A stretch of 64,000 nucleotides of DNA from Corylus avellana (Eukaryota > Streptophyta > Magnoliopsida > Fagales > Betulaceae), in assembly GCF_901000735.1 (NCBI RefSeq), contig NC_081541.1:23171273-23235272 (forward strand). The letters run 5' to 3'. The position numbers were made by a program, and so were the translations under genes. Every line of letters begins with the position of its first letter. The first letter of the stretch is position 1. Below the pieces are notes generated by a model. It saw only the letters and a list, made by a program, of their open reading frames with translations. It made no database searches and was not told the DNA's origin. Of this stretch, positions 32,652-45,573 are shown piece after piece.

Positions 32652-32659
32652 ATTTTTTG

Positions 32660-33804
32660 TCTTTAATTAGAGATTGTGTTGAGATTTTGTGAAATAAGTG
32701 AAGGTAGGTATGGAACTTGTACTGTAAAGAAATAATATTTTAATAGTATAGGGAAAGCTATGTGAAATATATTTTCATAGGGAAGCAAAAAGTAGTTTTA
32801 TGCCTTAAACTTAGGAAAAATCGTTAGTGCTCAAAGATGAGTAACAGGGCAACATGCCAATTATAACTTTTAGTTGGTTAGAAGAGTCATTTGCCCCCTC
32901 TCGCTCTCCTTTGACTTTGCTTTTGCCACTTCTTTCCTAATGAAATAAATACCAGATTTAAAAAAATAAATAAATAAAACAATTGCCTTCTCTTACAATG
33001 AATATAACAATGAAGATTACAATATTGATATAGACGTTATATTACAAAGATTGAAAAGAAATATTAAAAGTGATCACAATGTTGGTACCAAACTACACGG
33101 AAGTGATATAACACTGGAGGTAAGGCTTTATGCAGAGAATAAGCGGTCATGATCTTCGCTGCTAATTGCCATGGCCACACAAAGAAAACATATTTAACTT
33201 CCCGAATGATATCGATCCTGAATTGAGTCAAAGAATCATAACCTCTTCAATTGTAGCTTTCTTCCATGTTAATGTAAAGGTAAAGATTATCTTACTTCGA
33301 AAAAGAAAAAAAAAAAAAAAAAACCATAGTCTGACGGTGGGATTGATTTTACTGTCCCACGGCCCCTTCGAAGGATCGGGATCCCTAAATTGCTAGCAAT
33401 TCGCCCCCAAGTACCTGGAATCCAAATTCCCAAAGAAAGATTTCAAATCCTATTAACAGGATCAACATGGTGCTTTTTTTCTTTTCTGGAAAGAGGGTTC
33501 ATGCAGTTGAAATAATTGTTGGCATTTAAAATTGCCAAGTCCTGAGTGGTGGAACAAAGAAAGATAACTGAGAAGAGGAAAAAAACTGACAAAAATATTA
33601 GAGATGAATAGTTTTTGTATGGAATACCCGACTGGTGGAACAATTGCGATAATTAACTCATATGGTCAATCATGTGTAGTAATACAGCTGAACGAACAAA
33701 ATCTAGATAGATGAACTTCTGTTCCTACCATACAGGGTTCTAAACTTTTATCAAGAAAGCATCAAGGAAAGAAACTAAACAGTTTCTCCAACCCCAATCC
33801 TACT
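32660..33804. other. Intergenic, downstream of PYM
   Basis: AT-rich, contains a poly-A (33301-33321). The part nearest 33805 would hold the PYM 3' UTR on the minus strand. No other gene seen; short open frames (33166-33396, 33443-33643) lack support. Confidence 0.5.
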
Positions 33805-36800
33805 TCAAGATGCTGCCATTTCAGCTTTTTTATCCTCCAAATGCTTTAGCTCCTTATGCCAGCCTTCAAGCTTCATCAATTTGTCCAACTGTTCTGGCTT
33901 CATATCTTCTTGTGTAGTTTTCTGTTGTTGAGCTTCAGAAAGTCGAATCTACAGAATTGAACAAACAATTAAGTGAACTAGTATATAAAATGGCGTTAAC
34001 ACATAAAGCATGAGCCTTCAAGCCATATTGGGTGGTTGCGGTTTTTGATGTTTCCAACAAATCATAGACTTGACAAGTACCGGGAGTTAAGGGAAGTGAT
34101 TGATAGGAAATCGAAGGATAGGGTATGGGTCAATTTTGGTGCTTGGCTAAGGGTAAGAATATGGGGTGCGGTTTTGTGTATTGCTTGCCTTTGTTAAGTT
34201 TGTTTTGATAAGTGTTAGTTAATGTCATTATCATTCAGGTTGGATGAGTATGTTACTTGATTGGGTTGGATGAGTGTTACTCGAATAAAGATCAGACGAT
34301 CCGCTTCTATAAAGATAATGAGTAGAGCTAGGAGGAGTCATTGAGTAATTTTATCAAACGGGTTGTATGTGGCGAACTCCTACCCAAAGTGGAGTACTAT
34401 TTTCAACCAAATCAATTCCATCATCTCAATCCAATTTCCAGTTTACAATTCAACCGCAATCAGTCAATCAAAATCACAAGAACCCATCAACTTGGTGACC
34501 CATGCAGGTTGAATAGCCATCATCAACACTCAGAACAACCCAACAACCCAGAGAACATTCACCTTCCCACCTTTTGCAGCATCGGTAGCCTTGGTCATCT
34601 TTACTCCACGGATCTTCTTGGCTCTGTTCTTCCATTCCCTCATTTGGTTCCTTGAATCGAACAGTTGCTCATATTATAATTTGGGCATTACAACCACGTT
34701 GATAAGCCACATATACTTCATATGGGCATTACAACGACATATTTAAATAACTAATAACTTAAACTCAAAACAAAGCTAGAGCTTTAGAAAATGCCTCCAA
34801 AACTCCACTTAAAAATGAACGCCTCGAACTTCAAGATCAAGAAACCACTTCCATAGCATTCAGATGCTCCAAAGCCCTTCCTCACCCTTTTGGGATCACT
34901 AGTCTTAGCATAACTCACCAGCTCTGATGGATAGCCCACTAGAGCGTTTTCCCTCTCTTTTTATATCCTCTTTTAACTTCTTTATTGTATCTTGCCACTT
35001 TCTTCCCACTGCTCTTAGACAAGGAAACATATTTGAATTCCAACCCTTTTTTTTTTCCTATTCACTACTTTGAAAAAGATCTACAATTAGAGGCTTTACC
35101 CTGATTGCTTCCTTCAAGATAGCAGGGCCATGCTACAACCCATAGCATGCATAATTATCTACTTCTAACCGAAAGTTCTCCTAGACAATGGGGCAAAAAG
35201 ACAAACTGAGTTATTCAAGCTTGGCTTGAGATTGGCCTGCTAAGGAGCTACTCAATTGACCTACTTCTTGGGTTGTAGACAAACAAGCCAATCTGCAGCA
35301 GTCGGTTCTGAAGCTCAACTTGAGATTGGCTCAATAAAAAACACCCTTGGCATCACATCATCTCCCCCCTCCCTCCCACCCTTTAACAGACAAAACACCC
35401 AAACTGTAGAGACCTAAGTGCACAATCAGGATAAGCAATGTTTTTCAGCAAGTAAAATGCATCCACAATCAGATAAACTATCATAAAATATCACACTAGC
35501 AAATTTATTAATCTTGCCCAGAAAATATCATTTTAAAAGTCTAGACCTCATCCAAGGTAGCCTTTTTTGTCTACTCCATTTCCTTTGAACTATATCTTTA
35601 TAGATGATCAGCTCAGCAAAATCAGATGAGAGAGAAAAAAACAAGAAATAAAATAAGAAAAAAAGGACAAAAGGAAACGGAGAAGTACAAAAGAAAAGAA
35701 GCAGATGGATAATAAAACAAAGGCGATGAACAGCAGTCAGCTCACAAATCACACAGTGCCACACACAAACACACACACACAAACATTACATGATGAGAAG
35801 GCAAAAGCACCCTAAACAACTTCATTTTCGCACAAACATAAATCGGTGAGGTAAGACTCCCCCCCTACGTTTGATAATATGCAGCCATTGCAAAATTTTG
35901 AACTGATTGCTGCTGAAAGCTTTTCCCTGATTTCTGCATTTAATTTCCTATATTAAGTGTCAACTTTCTTTGTTAGTAGAATATCTCAGATGAGCTGAAC
36001 AATCTGCCTTTATTGTTCTGATGAAACACAAGGTTTATGCAGACTAAAGCCCAAACATAACAACTCTAAACCAAATCAACAGGAAACTGCATCTCTTGCA
36101 AGGAAGATTATTGTAAGAGCCATTACACTACAATCAGCACAAGGCAAACCTCGGGTAGACCTAATGGCTTAACTACTTACAAGCTCAATAGAAAAAAAGA
36201 AAGAGAGAAAGAGAGAAAGCTAAACTCTGCTGTGCTAGGCACAAAAACTTTTCAGAGTGCACCATGCAGGCACCTCAGTATATTAACAACTTCACACAAT
36301 GCATAAACACACAACCTAATTGCCACGTCAAGTGAAAGGAACATAAAAATTCTCCTGTGATCATCAAATAAATATTTACCTCGCTCATTTTCAAACTTTA
36401 ACTTTTTCTCCTGAGCTGTCAAACTTAGCATTTAAATCTAGAGAAGAGCAACCAGTTTAGCGCACAACAAATAGTCTCGCTGAACCGGGTTACAACATAC
36501 TTACTAAAAAGGCAACTGACGATCAGGATTGGGACTTAGAACACACAAATACATGTCATGCTACCAGAACAGAGAAGATGATAACAAAAAGCTCCAACCA
36601 TAAATGCCCAAAATGCAAGTCAGCCCATCAATCTATTCTATAGTGTTCAGATAAAAAGACCATAATACCCTCATGTTTAACCAATTTGAGGCAGTACTGC
36701 TGATACCAAGAAAATGGTTGATTTCTATTTCACATGCTATATATAAAATGTAACCGGTGGGTGTTCATTATTATGTAATGAACTGATTTTACACTCAATC

Positions 36801-39800
36801 CTTCTAGGTTCATTTTACTCAAGCTTTAGACCATTGTAACTTGTGCTTAAGGTAAACCTTGAACTTATATTATATTCTTTGATGCTAAGGCTAAGAAATT
36901 TTAAGTGATGACTACGGGCCCCTTGGTGTATGCGGACCATCAAAATAGGAAAGAAGTGATAATTTTCTTAAAAAAGAGTAACATCCAGTAGTGAGTTATA
37001 TAGTGAACTCCTAGACAATAATGCTTAGAAATTTACGATGACAACTGTGGACCCTTTGGCATGTGCAGACCATCTAAAAGAAAAAGGAAGCGACATTCTT
37101 AAAAATGGAGGGGCCTGACCGAAAGAGAAAATTGGTGGACAAGAAATGAAAAAGAAAACAACAAACGGGTCAGTTTGGTAAACTGCTGGAAAAGTCTTTT
37201 CAGTTTCAAATGCTGAAAACTCTTCTCAAGGTTAACCAAACAAATTTTCAGATATGGCCCCCATCACTAACACATTTTTCAAAACAAACTACAAAACACT
37301 TCTAAAAAAATAGCGTTTCTTTTTTAGAAAAAAAAAAAAAAAAAAAAAAAACCTTATTATTTAAAAAAAATTTGGTGGTGCTTTTGCCGCCTCTTTGTTT
37401 GGCGGCCACCACCTAGGCTGCCAGATCACACCACAGTGGCAGCATTGCCACTGTGATGGCAACAGATGTTTCTAATTTTTTTCTTTCTTTTCATTTTTTT
37501 TTGTTTTTACTTTATAAAAATATTTTAAAATTTAAAATTTTACAAAACACTCTTCCATTTTTTTTTTTTTTTTTGATAAGTAACACTCTTCCAAAATTTT
37601 ACCAAACCAATTTTCAACTTTTCTCAAATGTGGCCCCCACCAAATCAATTCTTAACTTTTACCTTTTTCAAAACCCAAAATACTTCTCAAATTTGTACCA
37701 AACAGACCCTAAATTTGATCACTGAAAATCATGGCAGAAACTCAAAGCCCCTTAGTCTAAACCTTTTTTTTTTTGATAAGTAATAAACCAATCTTATAAG
37801 AAGCGTAAGGCGTCTCTAAGTACACCGGAAGTATACAAAGGGAATCACCTAACTAGAAAGAGAAAAACAAACAAAAAAATCATCATAACTAACTGATAGA
37901 GGAGACAAAAAAGCCAGAGTCCAAAGAAAAAACAAATGGAAGAAAATGGATAAAATATCCTCCAGGGACCTCTCCAAGTCCTCAAAGCACCTATTGTTTC
38001 TTTCCCTCCATAAACACCAAAAGAGGCACGTGGGCAACATTCTTCAAACTGCAGCACTCCTCAGCCTTCCAGAGGACTACCAACAAGCCAGCAAGTCAAT
38101 AACCTGTCTAGGCATCCCAAAACGACTAAAGAGATCACACCACATAGCAGAAGCCCCTAGTCTAAACCTAGAGGTGGAGAAACATCAAAAGATGGAAATT
38201 AAAGGGGAAAATGAACAAAAATTAGAGATTGAAGCATTTCCTCAAGCTGATCCAGTCATGAATCCAACCCTCTTATCGAAAAAAAAAAAAAAAAAAATGA
38301 AGAAAGAATCCAACCCCAACAAAAGCCCCTTTCTTCATCAAAACAAAGCACACCAAAACACACCAAATCTCCCTAGGATCCATCAAACTACAAACAATAC
38401 CTATAAACTGCGAAAAATTCAGGCAGAGTATTGGAAAGTACAAACAATATCTGTCAAGTCTTAATCTACGAGTTTCCTTTATTGGCAGCAATGAAATCTG
38501 ATGAGAACTCCGACAATGAGGTTAAGTTTAAGTCACAGTAGATTTACACACACACACACAAACAGAGAGAGAGAGAGAGCACAGGTACTTTGAGAAATCT
38601 ATAGGACTAGTGGTAGGACCCACTGCAAATGAATTTTTCTTTTCAAAAATCTGACCCATTTTGGGGAGAACTTTTCCTACGGAATTCTATCAATTTAGTC
38701 CAGTTGATATATAGCCGCTTTTTCCATTCCAAAACACACTGCTAATATCCCAAGTAAAATTCAAACTTAGAGAGAGAGAGAGAGAGAGAGACCCAAGTAA
38801 AATTCAAAGTTATAAGTTCTTAGATTACAACTCATCTCTTACTTCTAAATATTACTACTCTTCTCTTGCATACAGGAGATAATTATTCATTACAATTCCC
38901 ATAATAACCATCCTAAGCATTGGTAATAAAAATAAATTTTATTTTATTTTTGATTGGCAAGTTACACACGAACCCGGTGGAACTTGAACCCACGACCTCA
39001 CCCTCCACCTTGCTACAAAGGGAGGAAGTGCCATTTGAGCTAAAGCTCATACACCAAAACTTAATATTAAGATTTCTACCCACCCCTTGACCAAACTAAA
39101 AACGACAACCGCATAAAGTTCGTAATGAGTAACAGGGTCAATACAATATCAAATGTGAAACATGAACAATATGGTCATTTGTATTTGCAGGAAAGCTAAA
39201 TGCATGAATCCTACCTTCTTTTTAAGTGCTCGAATTCTTTTATCAACATCTTGAACTGTATTTTCTGAATTTGAACCCTCTGTTGAGTCTGAGGGTGGGG
39301 TGATTACAGTAGCATTTGCAGAAACAGCTAGCTCATTCATCTGAGACATCAACTGCTTGACAGATTCTGATCCATTATCTAAATCTTCCACACTTAGTGC
39401 TTCTTCATTTATTATCTCCCCTGGCTCTGAGTTCTTACCCTTTTCAAGAGCAGCCTGTGGAATAAATCAAGAAAAACAAGCAACTGGCATGAGATTCATA
39501 GGAACTTTTAATTCACAATAACACGGATCAATACAAAACAACTGCACTTTTTCAGTCCTATTGCCTATGCACTAGCTCATCAAAGGTGTTCAACAAAATG
39601 CTCATAATGACCATGTGCGACCTAGATGAGCTTTGGGCACAAACCAAGCCTAGGTGCATTGAAATAACGCTGGCTCCTAGGGCTAAGTGAGGCTTCCATT
39701 TAATGGAATTCTTATGCTTGTTAGCTATGGTACCCCTCACTCTTTCTTTTTATTTTATTATTATTATTATTTTTTTTTTTTTTTTGGTGGGGTGGGGGAG

Positions 39801-41989
39801 GGGTGGTGTTAAAGAAAAAACTTCACTAAATACAAGAATAGCAAACCTTCAAGGAGTGAAAGCACAAAGATCGTACCAGACATAATTTAACAAAATAAAT
39901 ATGAATTCTATCTTCAAAGTAACTATCTCTAAAGCGTGCCCCACTTTAAGCAAATATTATCTCTATCATCAGGTCAGTGCTAAAAGAGAATTAAGGCACC
40001 AATATCTGCAGCTAATCATGTAACACCTCCATGTGGTACCAAATTATTTTTCCAATTTGACCATATTTTTTTGCAATAAGAAGCAATCAACCACACCATT
40101 CATCATTCTTTAAAAATCTGATCACTTACTCCATTGTCTTCAAAATTTCACAACAAGAGCATGACAAAAATTAAGGGTCAAAGAAATGCTTCTATGTCTT
40201 AACTTTCAAATCACTTAGATCATTGGTTTTCAGATGTTACTACTCTAGTTGGTGATAGATTAGACTAAGGGTCAAAAGCAAGCAATCATACATTTGTGAG
40301 AGGTAATGAGGTGATATGGCAAAGAAGGAAACAGGGCTTGATGGCTGCAGCATGTGCTAAGGCAAAGCAAAACACTGCCTTGTGAGACCTTTACATACTA
40401 TGGGTGAATTTTATTTTTTTCTACATAAGATAGAAGTTGCAGGTTTTTTATCCTAGGAAGATGTTGACTAACAATCACATCACCCTATCTAATGGTGACA
40501 AACGATCGTTTCATGAGAAAGAAAATAATTCCTTTTTGTCTTGGCTTAGATGAACAAAACATTCAAAATTTTACAACAGGACTTCCAATAAATGAACTAC
40601 TAAACTGCTAAATAATTTGATCATCATTTCATCGCTTGGAATTGAATTATAGAAGAGCTCCATGCCAACAATTTTGCAAGTGTTGGTGGTTCCCACCAGG
40701 AACATTAATGCTTCTGGAGAAGGATGATCGGCACAAAGAGTCAAATTCTAAATTGGATTTGAGATCCAACAATCAAGTACATCTCTACAACTATGGCCTT
40801 TAGAAATTGCACTTCAAAAATTTCAAAGTCAAGGATGTTCAACTATAATTTGGCTATCTCATATAATGTTAAGTACACCATTATTAGATTTCTTGAAGTT
40901 ATTCTTGAAACAAGCTGGCACACTATGGGACATCGATCAAAAGCTCAAGTTACGTGCCCAAAATAGTACTGTACTATCAGATCAAGTGAATATAGTAATA
41001 GACACTTGTTGACATTCCAACCTTCCTTCTCCTTTCAGGCTGAATCAGAAATATGCAAGTATTGTCAATGACATAGCTCACCTGTTAGAAAAGAGATGGC
41101 TCCTTCAGAAAAACAAAGTTATTCAAGTTCTTTTTTCTAAAGAAGTTGCAATCTAACGGCCCTAATAGTCATCTCCCCAGGGCAAGCGCACAATGTTTTG
41201 TCCTAAAACAAGTGGGTTCAAAGTAAGAACAAGAGGGATAATATGAGGTATAAATGTCCCCAGATAAGATTAAGAGGAGGTGCATGCGGGGATACATTAA
41301 AGGGGAGTGCCTCTTTTAGGCAGATATAATATTTCACTCTCAATCTAAAATTAGCTCTCTACTTTGAAGATGTTTACCTAGAACAGAAACCAATTGAACG
41401 AATAACAATAGACAACCTTATCTGCATGAGGTCAACCTTTCCTAATGCATATGCTAGGTGTAAGATCTTGGTGAGTTCAATTGTCAACTCTAGAATTGTA
41501 AAATTGGTAAGAAATTTGACTCACTTTATCAATACAAGGGTGTAGAACCAAATCACAGCACAAGATAAAGAATTTTGAATTAAACAAAAACAAAGAAAAT
41601 TGTTGGTTTCAATCTTCCGTTCTTTTTCTCTAGAGTGGGTCATGCCTAGAAAAGTGGTGGAATTGTTGGTTAACTGAAGAGGTCAGTTGGAAAGCCTTTG
41701 CATTTTAGATGCTCGGATGGTGGCTCCTCTGTGCCTAACGTGGTACATTTGGAGAGAATGGAACGCGATGAACTTTGAAGATTGTAAGAGTTCAATGTTA
41801 GAGCTAGGCGCTGGTATGTTCAAATCTCTTTATACTTGGATGGAGGCGTACAATAGTCCTTACTTTTCTAGTTTTACTGAATTTCTGGACTTGTGTGTTC
41901 TTTTTCTTCCTAATAGGAGGTCTCTCTTATATACTTCATGAGTATTTGGGTTGCACCTCTCTACACTTCCTAATGAGATTGATTTACTT

Positions 41990-42026
<37 letters not shown>

Positions 42027-44102
42027 ATATGTTTGAAGGCTTGTAGTCTTATGACCAGCACTAGACAGAGTTTGTTTTCTCCAATATTTGGTTGGTTACC
42101 CTATCCTAGCTGGATTTTCTTCAGCAAGTACAATTCATTAAACTGATAGATAAACTCAAATAACACATGGATATAAAGTTGGGCATACAGCTAACAACTG
42201 TAATAGAAGGCTATCAGCTATATCCCTAATGTGCAAAAGAAACCTGGATTTAGGAGAAATAAGGAAACCATGGTATCAGAGGGAGAGTTGGAAAAGAAAA
42301 GAGAAGGGAAAAAAAAGCCGATTCTTCTCTTTAAAACTATGCCCTATTAGACCAAATCAAACTGAAACTCCTAGAGACAATGCAGAGGATGATAAGCATC
42401 AAGAAGAAGACTTATGATAGGACTCTAGTATTCTCCTATAGTGTTTAAACTTGTATTGTACTGTAGAGTTTAAGTTAGTAGATGATAAGCATCAAGAATA
42501 AGACTTATGATAGGACTCTAGTAGTCTCCTGTAGTGTTTAAACTTGTATTGTATTGTAGAGTTTAAGTTAGTAATGACTTGTAATTCATTCTTGGTTATA
42601 TATACAAACATTGCTGCGATGGTTGATGCAGGCAGCATTATACAAAAATCCTATATGGTATCAAAGCCTCAACACGACTAACATAGATTTTTTTTTTCCA
42701 TGACTACTTCTCCTTCTTCCTCTACCACCTCTTCCACCACACTACCTATGACGTATGCTGCACCCCAAAATCCGTTGCACATTGTCACTCATCATATTAC
42801 CCTCAAACTCACACAGGATAACTACCCCCTTTGGAAGGTTGTTGTAGTTCCCTTTCTTGAAGGCCATGATCTCATTGGATTCATTGATGGCCCGCATCCC
42901 CAGCCACCAAAACTCATTGCTGATTCTACCTCTGGGACAAAAATCCTATATGCCCAAACCCAAAAGTACTTGACCACAGTGATAAACAAAAGACAAATGA
43001 ATTAAACTTAACAGGAAAAGAACCATAAAATTGAGGCAATTACAGCATAACAAGAAATAACATACCTGTAGCCGCTTCTCCTTCTTTCTTTCATTTCTCT
43101 TTACTGACTTAGTCTTGGGTTTTGCATCCAATTCAGGATCATAACCTGGAGGCCCCGCCTGCGAGGCCATCTCCTTTTTCCACTGCATTACAAAAGCACA
43201 ACAGAAACCCCATTAAATCTTGAGAAATAAGCCACTTACAAGAATCTGCGTGCTAAGTTAAAAATAAATAAATAATATATTAATCCTATGTTTTTCTTCA
43301 TTTGAAAAACCCCTCCACTCAATTGAGACTATTAACAATATCACTTGGCTTAGACTATTAACAACTGAATTAAAGAGCGTTTTTCACTCTTCTGTTTTCA
43401 AACTCTGGCTCTAACCTACGCACAATGCAACTCTTTTAATCATATAATCTATAATTCCAACGCATTTTATCAAGCTTAAACAGAAAATGATAAAAATTAT
43501 GACATATTATCTTCTCCTCTTCTGACTTTCCTAGCAACCAAGAACAGAGTAAGAGGGAAATGAAGAGCAATTTACGTATATACTTTCATCTTTGTTTGTG
43601 ACAAGGCAATTTACAAATAACATGAATGCCACACGTAATTACTAAGAAAATAAATAAATAAATAAATAATAAAGAAGTTCTTGCATCTTTCTTGGTGCCA
43701 GGTCCCTAAGAAATTAAAAAATTAAAAATTAAAAAAAATAAAATAAAAATGCAGCGATTTTGTAGATAGGTTCGTGTGTTGTCCATGAATGTGTGCGTAC
43801 GGATATATATGCATAGAAATCTGATATCATAGTTTTCATAGGGATGCCTAAGTTAGTTTTCCGAGCAACAAAACAAGGGGGAGAAAGTGAGTCCGTACCA
43901 AGGCGCCTTTGGATTGGTAAATGGCGACTTCCTCTTGAGGGACATAGCCAGCCCTAATCCGGATGGGCTTACGGAAGGTCCCATCGGGTCTCCTGGTCGG
44001 CGCCAGAAGTCTCTCCCCTTCTTTCAGGCTTTTGCTCAGCTCCGCCAATTGATTCAGCTCCTCTTCTCCTGCTCCTCCTCCTTCTCCATTGCTGCTCGCC
44101 AT
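33805..44102 (-). CDS. PYM: Partner of Y14 and Mago (PYM), four exons
   Basis: Minus-strand exons: 44102-43899, 43182-43066, 39454-39215 and 33948-33805 (stop TGA at 33807-33805). All junctions are GT/AG and all in phase 0; together they give 234 residues. Residues about 37-58 ([20 protein letters not shown]) are the WIBG/PYM domain that binds the Mago-Y14 heterodimer. The middle is Lys-rich ([13 protein letters not shown]). The C-terminal part ([17 protein letters not shown] to the end) is a charged helix/coiled coil. PYM strips the exon junction complex from translated mRNA in the cytoplasm. The start ATG at 44102 is the first in frame and is followed by an acidic/Gly stretch. Introns are 716, 3611 and 5266 bp; the last two carry transposons. 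ALG6 lies divergently 3.6 kb upstream. Confidence 0.93.
33949..37165. other. PYM intron 3, distal part
   Basis: Unique-looking AT-rich intron sequence with CA-rich (35756-35785) and GA-rich (36191-36219) simple repeats. No coding sequence in either strand convinced me; ORFs such as 34341-34655 (+) and 35528-35782 (-) are low complexity or unsupported. Confidence 0.55.
37166..37710. mobile_element. MITE-like element with GGGTCTGTTTGGTA ends
   Basis: The left end CGGGTCAGTTTGGTA and the inverse of the right end, AGGGTCTGTTTGGTA, form a terminal inverted repeat of a type often seen in plant hAT-related MITEs. An 8-bp duplication is no longer recognisable. The element lies in PYM intron 3 and itself contains the tiny poly-T insertion at 37558-37582. 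Confidence 0.55.
37558..37582 (-). mobile_element. 25-bp LINE tail insertion
   Basis: A T run ending in TTGATAAGTA (the inverse of the TACTTATCAA-poly(A) end seen on LINE tails here) is bracketed by ACACTCTTCCA on both sides (37547-37557, 37583-37593). It looks like an extreme 5' truncation of a LINE copy with target duplication. Confidence 0.65.
37764..38151 (-). mobile_element. 5'-truncated LINE, 3' end only
   Basis: Minus-strand LINE 3' sequence ends in the poly-A tract (T run 37764-37774, then GATAAGTAATAAACC). Target duplications AGCCCCTTAGTCTAAACC (37746-37763) and AGCCCCTAGTCTAAACC (38152-38168) differ by one base. Translation on the minus strand shows fragments of the LINE C-terminus ([15 protein letters not shown]). 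Confidence 0.88.
38549..38791. repeat. CA/GA simple repeats in PYM intron 3
   Basis: (CA)n followed by (GA)n at about 38549-38579, and (AG)n at about 38768-38791. Confidence 0.85.
38935..39055 (-). mobile_element. tRNA-derived SINE in PYM intron 3
   Basis: Read on the minus strand it has an A box TAGCTCAAATGGCA (39042-39029) and a B box GGTTCAAGTTCC (38990-38979), spaced as in a Pol III promoter. A T/A-rich 3' end follows (ATCAAAAATAAAATAAAA). It lacks tRNA cloverleaf integrity, so it is a SINE (Au-like), not a tRNA gene. Target duplication not resolved. Confidence 0.8.
41640..42023 (+). mobile_element. LINE 3' fragment in PYM intron 2
   Basis: The + strand codes the conserved end of plant LINE ORF2 ([16 protein letters not shown], then [11 protein letters not shown]) and ends at an (AT)n tract (about 41990-42023). 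It is truncated at its 5' side and antisense to PYM. Confidence 0.75.
42388..43010 (+). mobile_element. Copia LTR remnant, PBS and gag fragment in PYM intron 2
   Basis: 42388-42573 is a 93-bp tandem duplication (GATGATAAGCATCAAGAA starts both units) in LTR-like sequence. The PBS TGGTATCAAAGCC (42656-42668) is one base from the initiator-tRNA-Met complement. An open frame at 42700-43005 encodes the copia Gag N-terminus ([27 protein letters not shown]). All further gag-pol is missing. A second PBS-like TGGTATCAGAGGG lies at 42271-42283. The fragment stops about 55 bases from the splice donor of PYM exon 2. Confidence 0.82.
43183..43898 (-). other. PYM intron 1
   Basis: 716 bp, GT (43898) to AG (43183). 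T/A-rich with no recognisable element; typical first intron near the start codon. Confidence 0.8.
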
Positions 44103-45573
44103 GATCTTGCCAAGCCTTTAGGACTTTCGCACTGACGCTGACATGCTGTTCAATGGCTTCTAAAAACACAGGGATTTTCTTTTCTTTTTCGTTTTTTTTT
44201 TTTTTTTTTTCCCCTTCATCTTCATCTTCCTCTTTCTTCTTTCTTTTTTCTGGGCTTCTGTAATCTAGCCCAAACCCGACTTCTTAGCATGAAACCGACC
44301 CGACCTAACTCATTTTTCTCTTTATTTACTGGTACATTATCCATGACCCGATTTGGATCCTACCATTCCTGTTGAAGAAGAAATTGTACGGGCTTTGAGA
44401 GAGGGCTTTTTGTTCAAGTGGGCCTTTATTCAAGTAGCCCCTATACGAGCAAGATCGCTTGATTGGACAGAAAGTCCTTCTCATACTCTCTATTCGAAAA
44501 GGAGGGAGCAGAAATAATAACAAGAATCCCATGTTGTATGTAATATTGGTCCTCCATCGTCACCTTCTTAGGCATTAGTTATATGGAATTCAAAATAATT
44601 AATATAAAATCATCTTAACTAGAACAACTGAGAACTTATTAGAAGCTATACTTGGATACGACACTGAGATTCATATTAATGCATAGTTTTTTTTCTCTTC
44701 ATCTTATTCATATGAAATGACATTGATTCACAAAAATATCATTCCATAGCATAGATTTTTTTTTTTTTTTTTTTATGTATATCATATCCATTCATTTTTG
44801 TAATGTTATGCTATTGAATTATTAAGAATTTGAATGTATTTGTATAAGGATTCGTGCATTAATTTTATGTTGTAAATACTTTTTGCATATGCTATTGACT
44901 TTTTAGTATTAAATATCACATACACTACATTCATTATTATCAAATATAGGAAACCAAGCATGTGCCTTAAACGTGCCCTCCCAACTAATTAAAATGAAAG
45001 GAATTGGAAAAAATTTCAACATCCAAACAAGCTGGAGATATATGGACTCAAAGTTAAGCCAGTGCAATTGGAGTAGTGAATGTAAGCAAGAAATCAGAAT
45101 CTGGTTTGTAAGAAAAAATTTTCAAACTTTCTCTTGTAGTAGAACTTGGCTTCTAAAATTGACTATATTTCTTAACATGTGAGAATTCTATATTTTTTTA
45201 ATAACATGTGTTTTTCATATGCTTTTTAATAGTTTAAAGGACCTGGTTGCTTTTAAAAGCTGGTTTGTAGAAGTTTCTTACAAATTGGTTTGTCGGAAAT
45301 ATGTGTCCTTTCCTTTTGTGAGAAGTCTTTTCAAAAAAAAAATTATGAGGCATATTGTACAACTATCTTTTGCAAATTTAATAAATCAATAATTTGATTT
45401 ACAGACTCACGTAATGAGGTGAATCCCACAAATTCAATGGTAAAAAAATAAATTTTATCAAAATAATTTTTATCATTTCTCAAAATTTATTTAGAGAGTT
45501 CTTAACAAAATTCTTAAGGGAGTTGGGGTTTTGCTATGCGCTCTGCTCTTCATTTTATTCACTCGTTAATTCT
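44103..45573. other. PYM upstream region
   Basis: The 5' UTR and promoter of PYM should lie here (T/C-rich stretch 44170-44250). No TATA box could be assigned with confidence. The rest is AT-rich with no gene. Confidence 0.5.

Noticed and set aside
38960..39055. Possible tRNA gene from A and B boxes
   Set aside because: No cloverleaf or anticodon stem could be formed and it ends in an A/T-rich tail; a SINE explains it.
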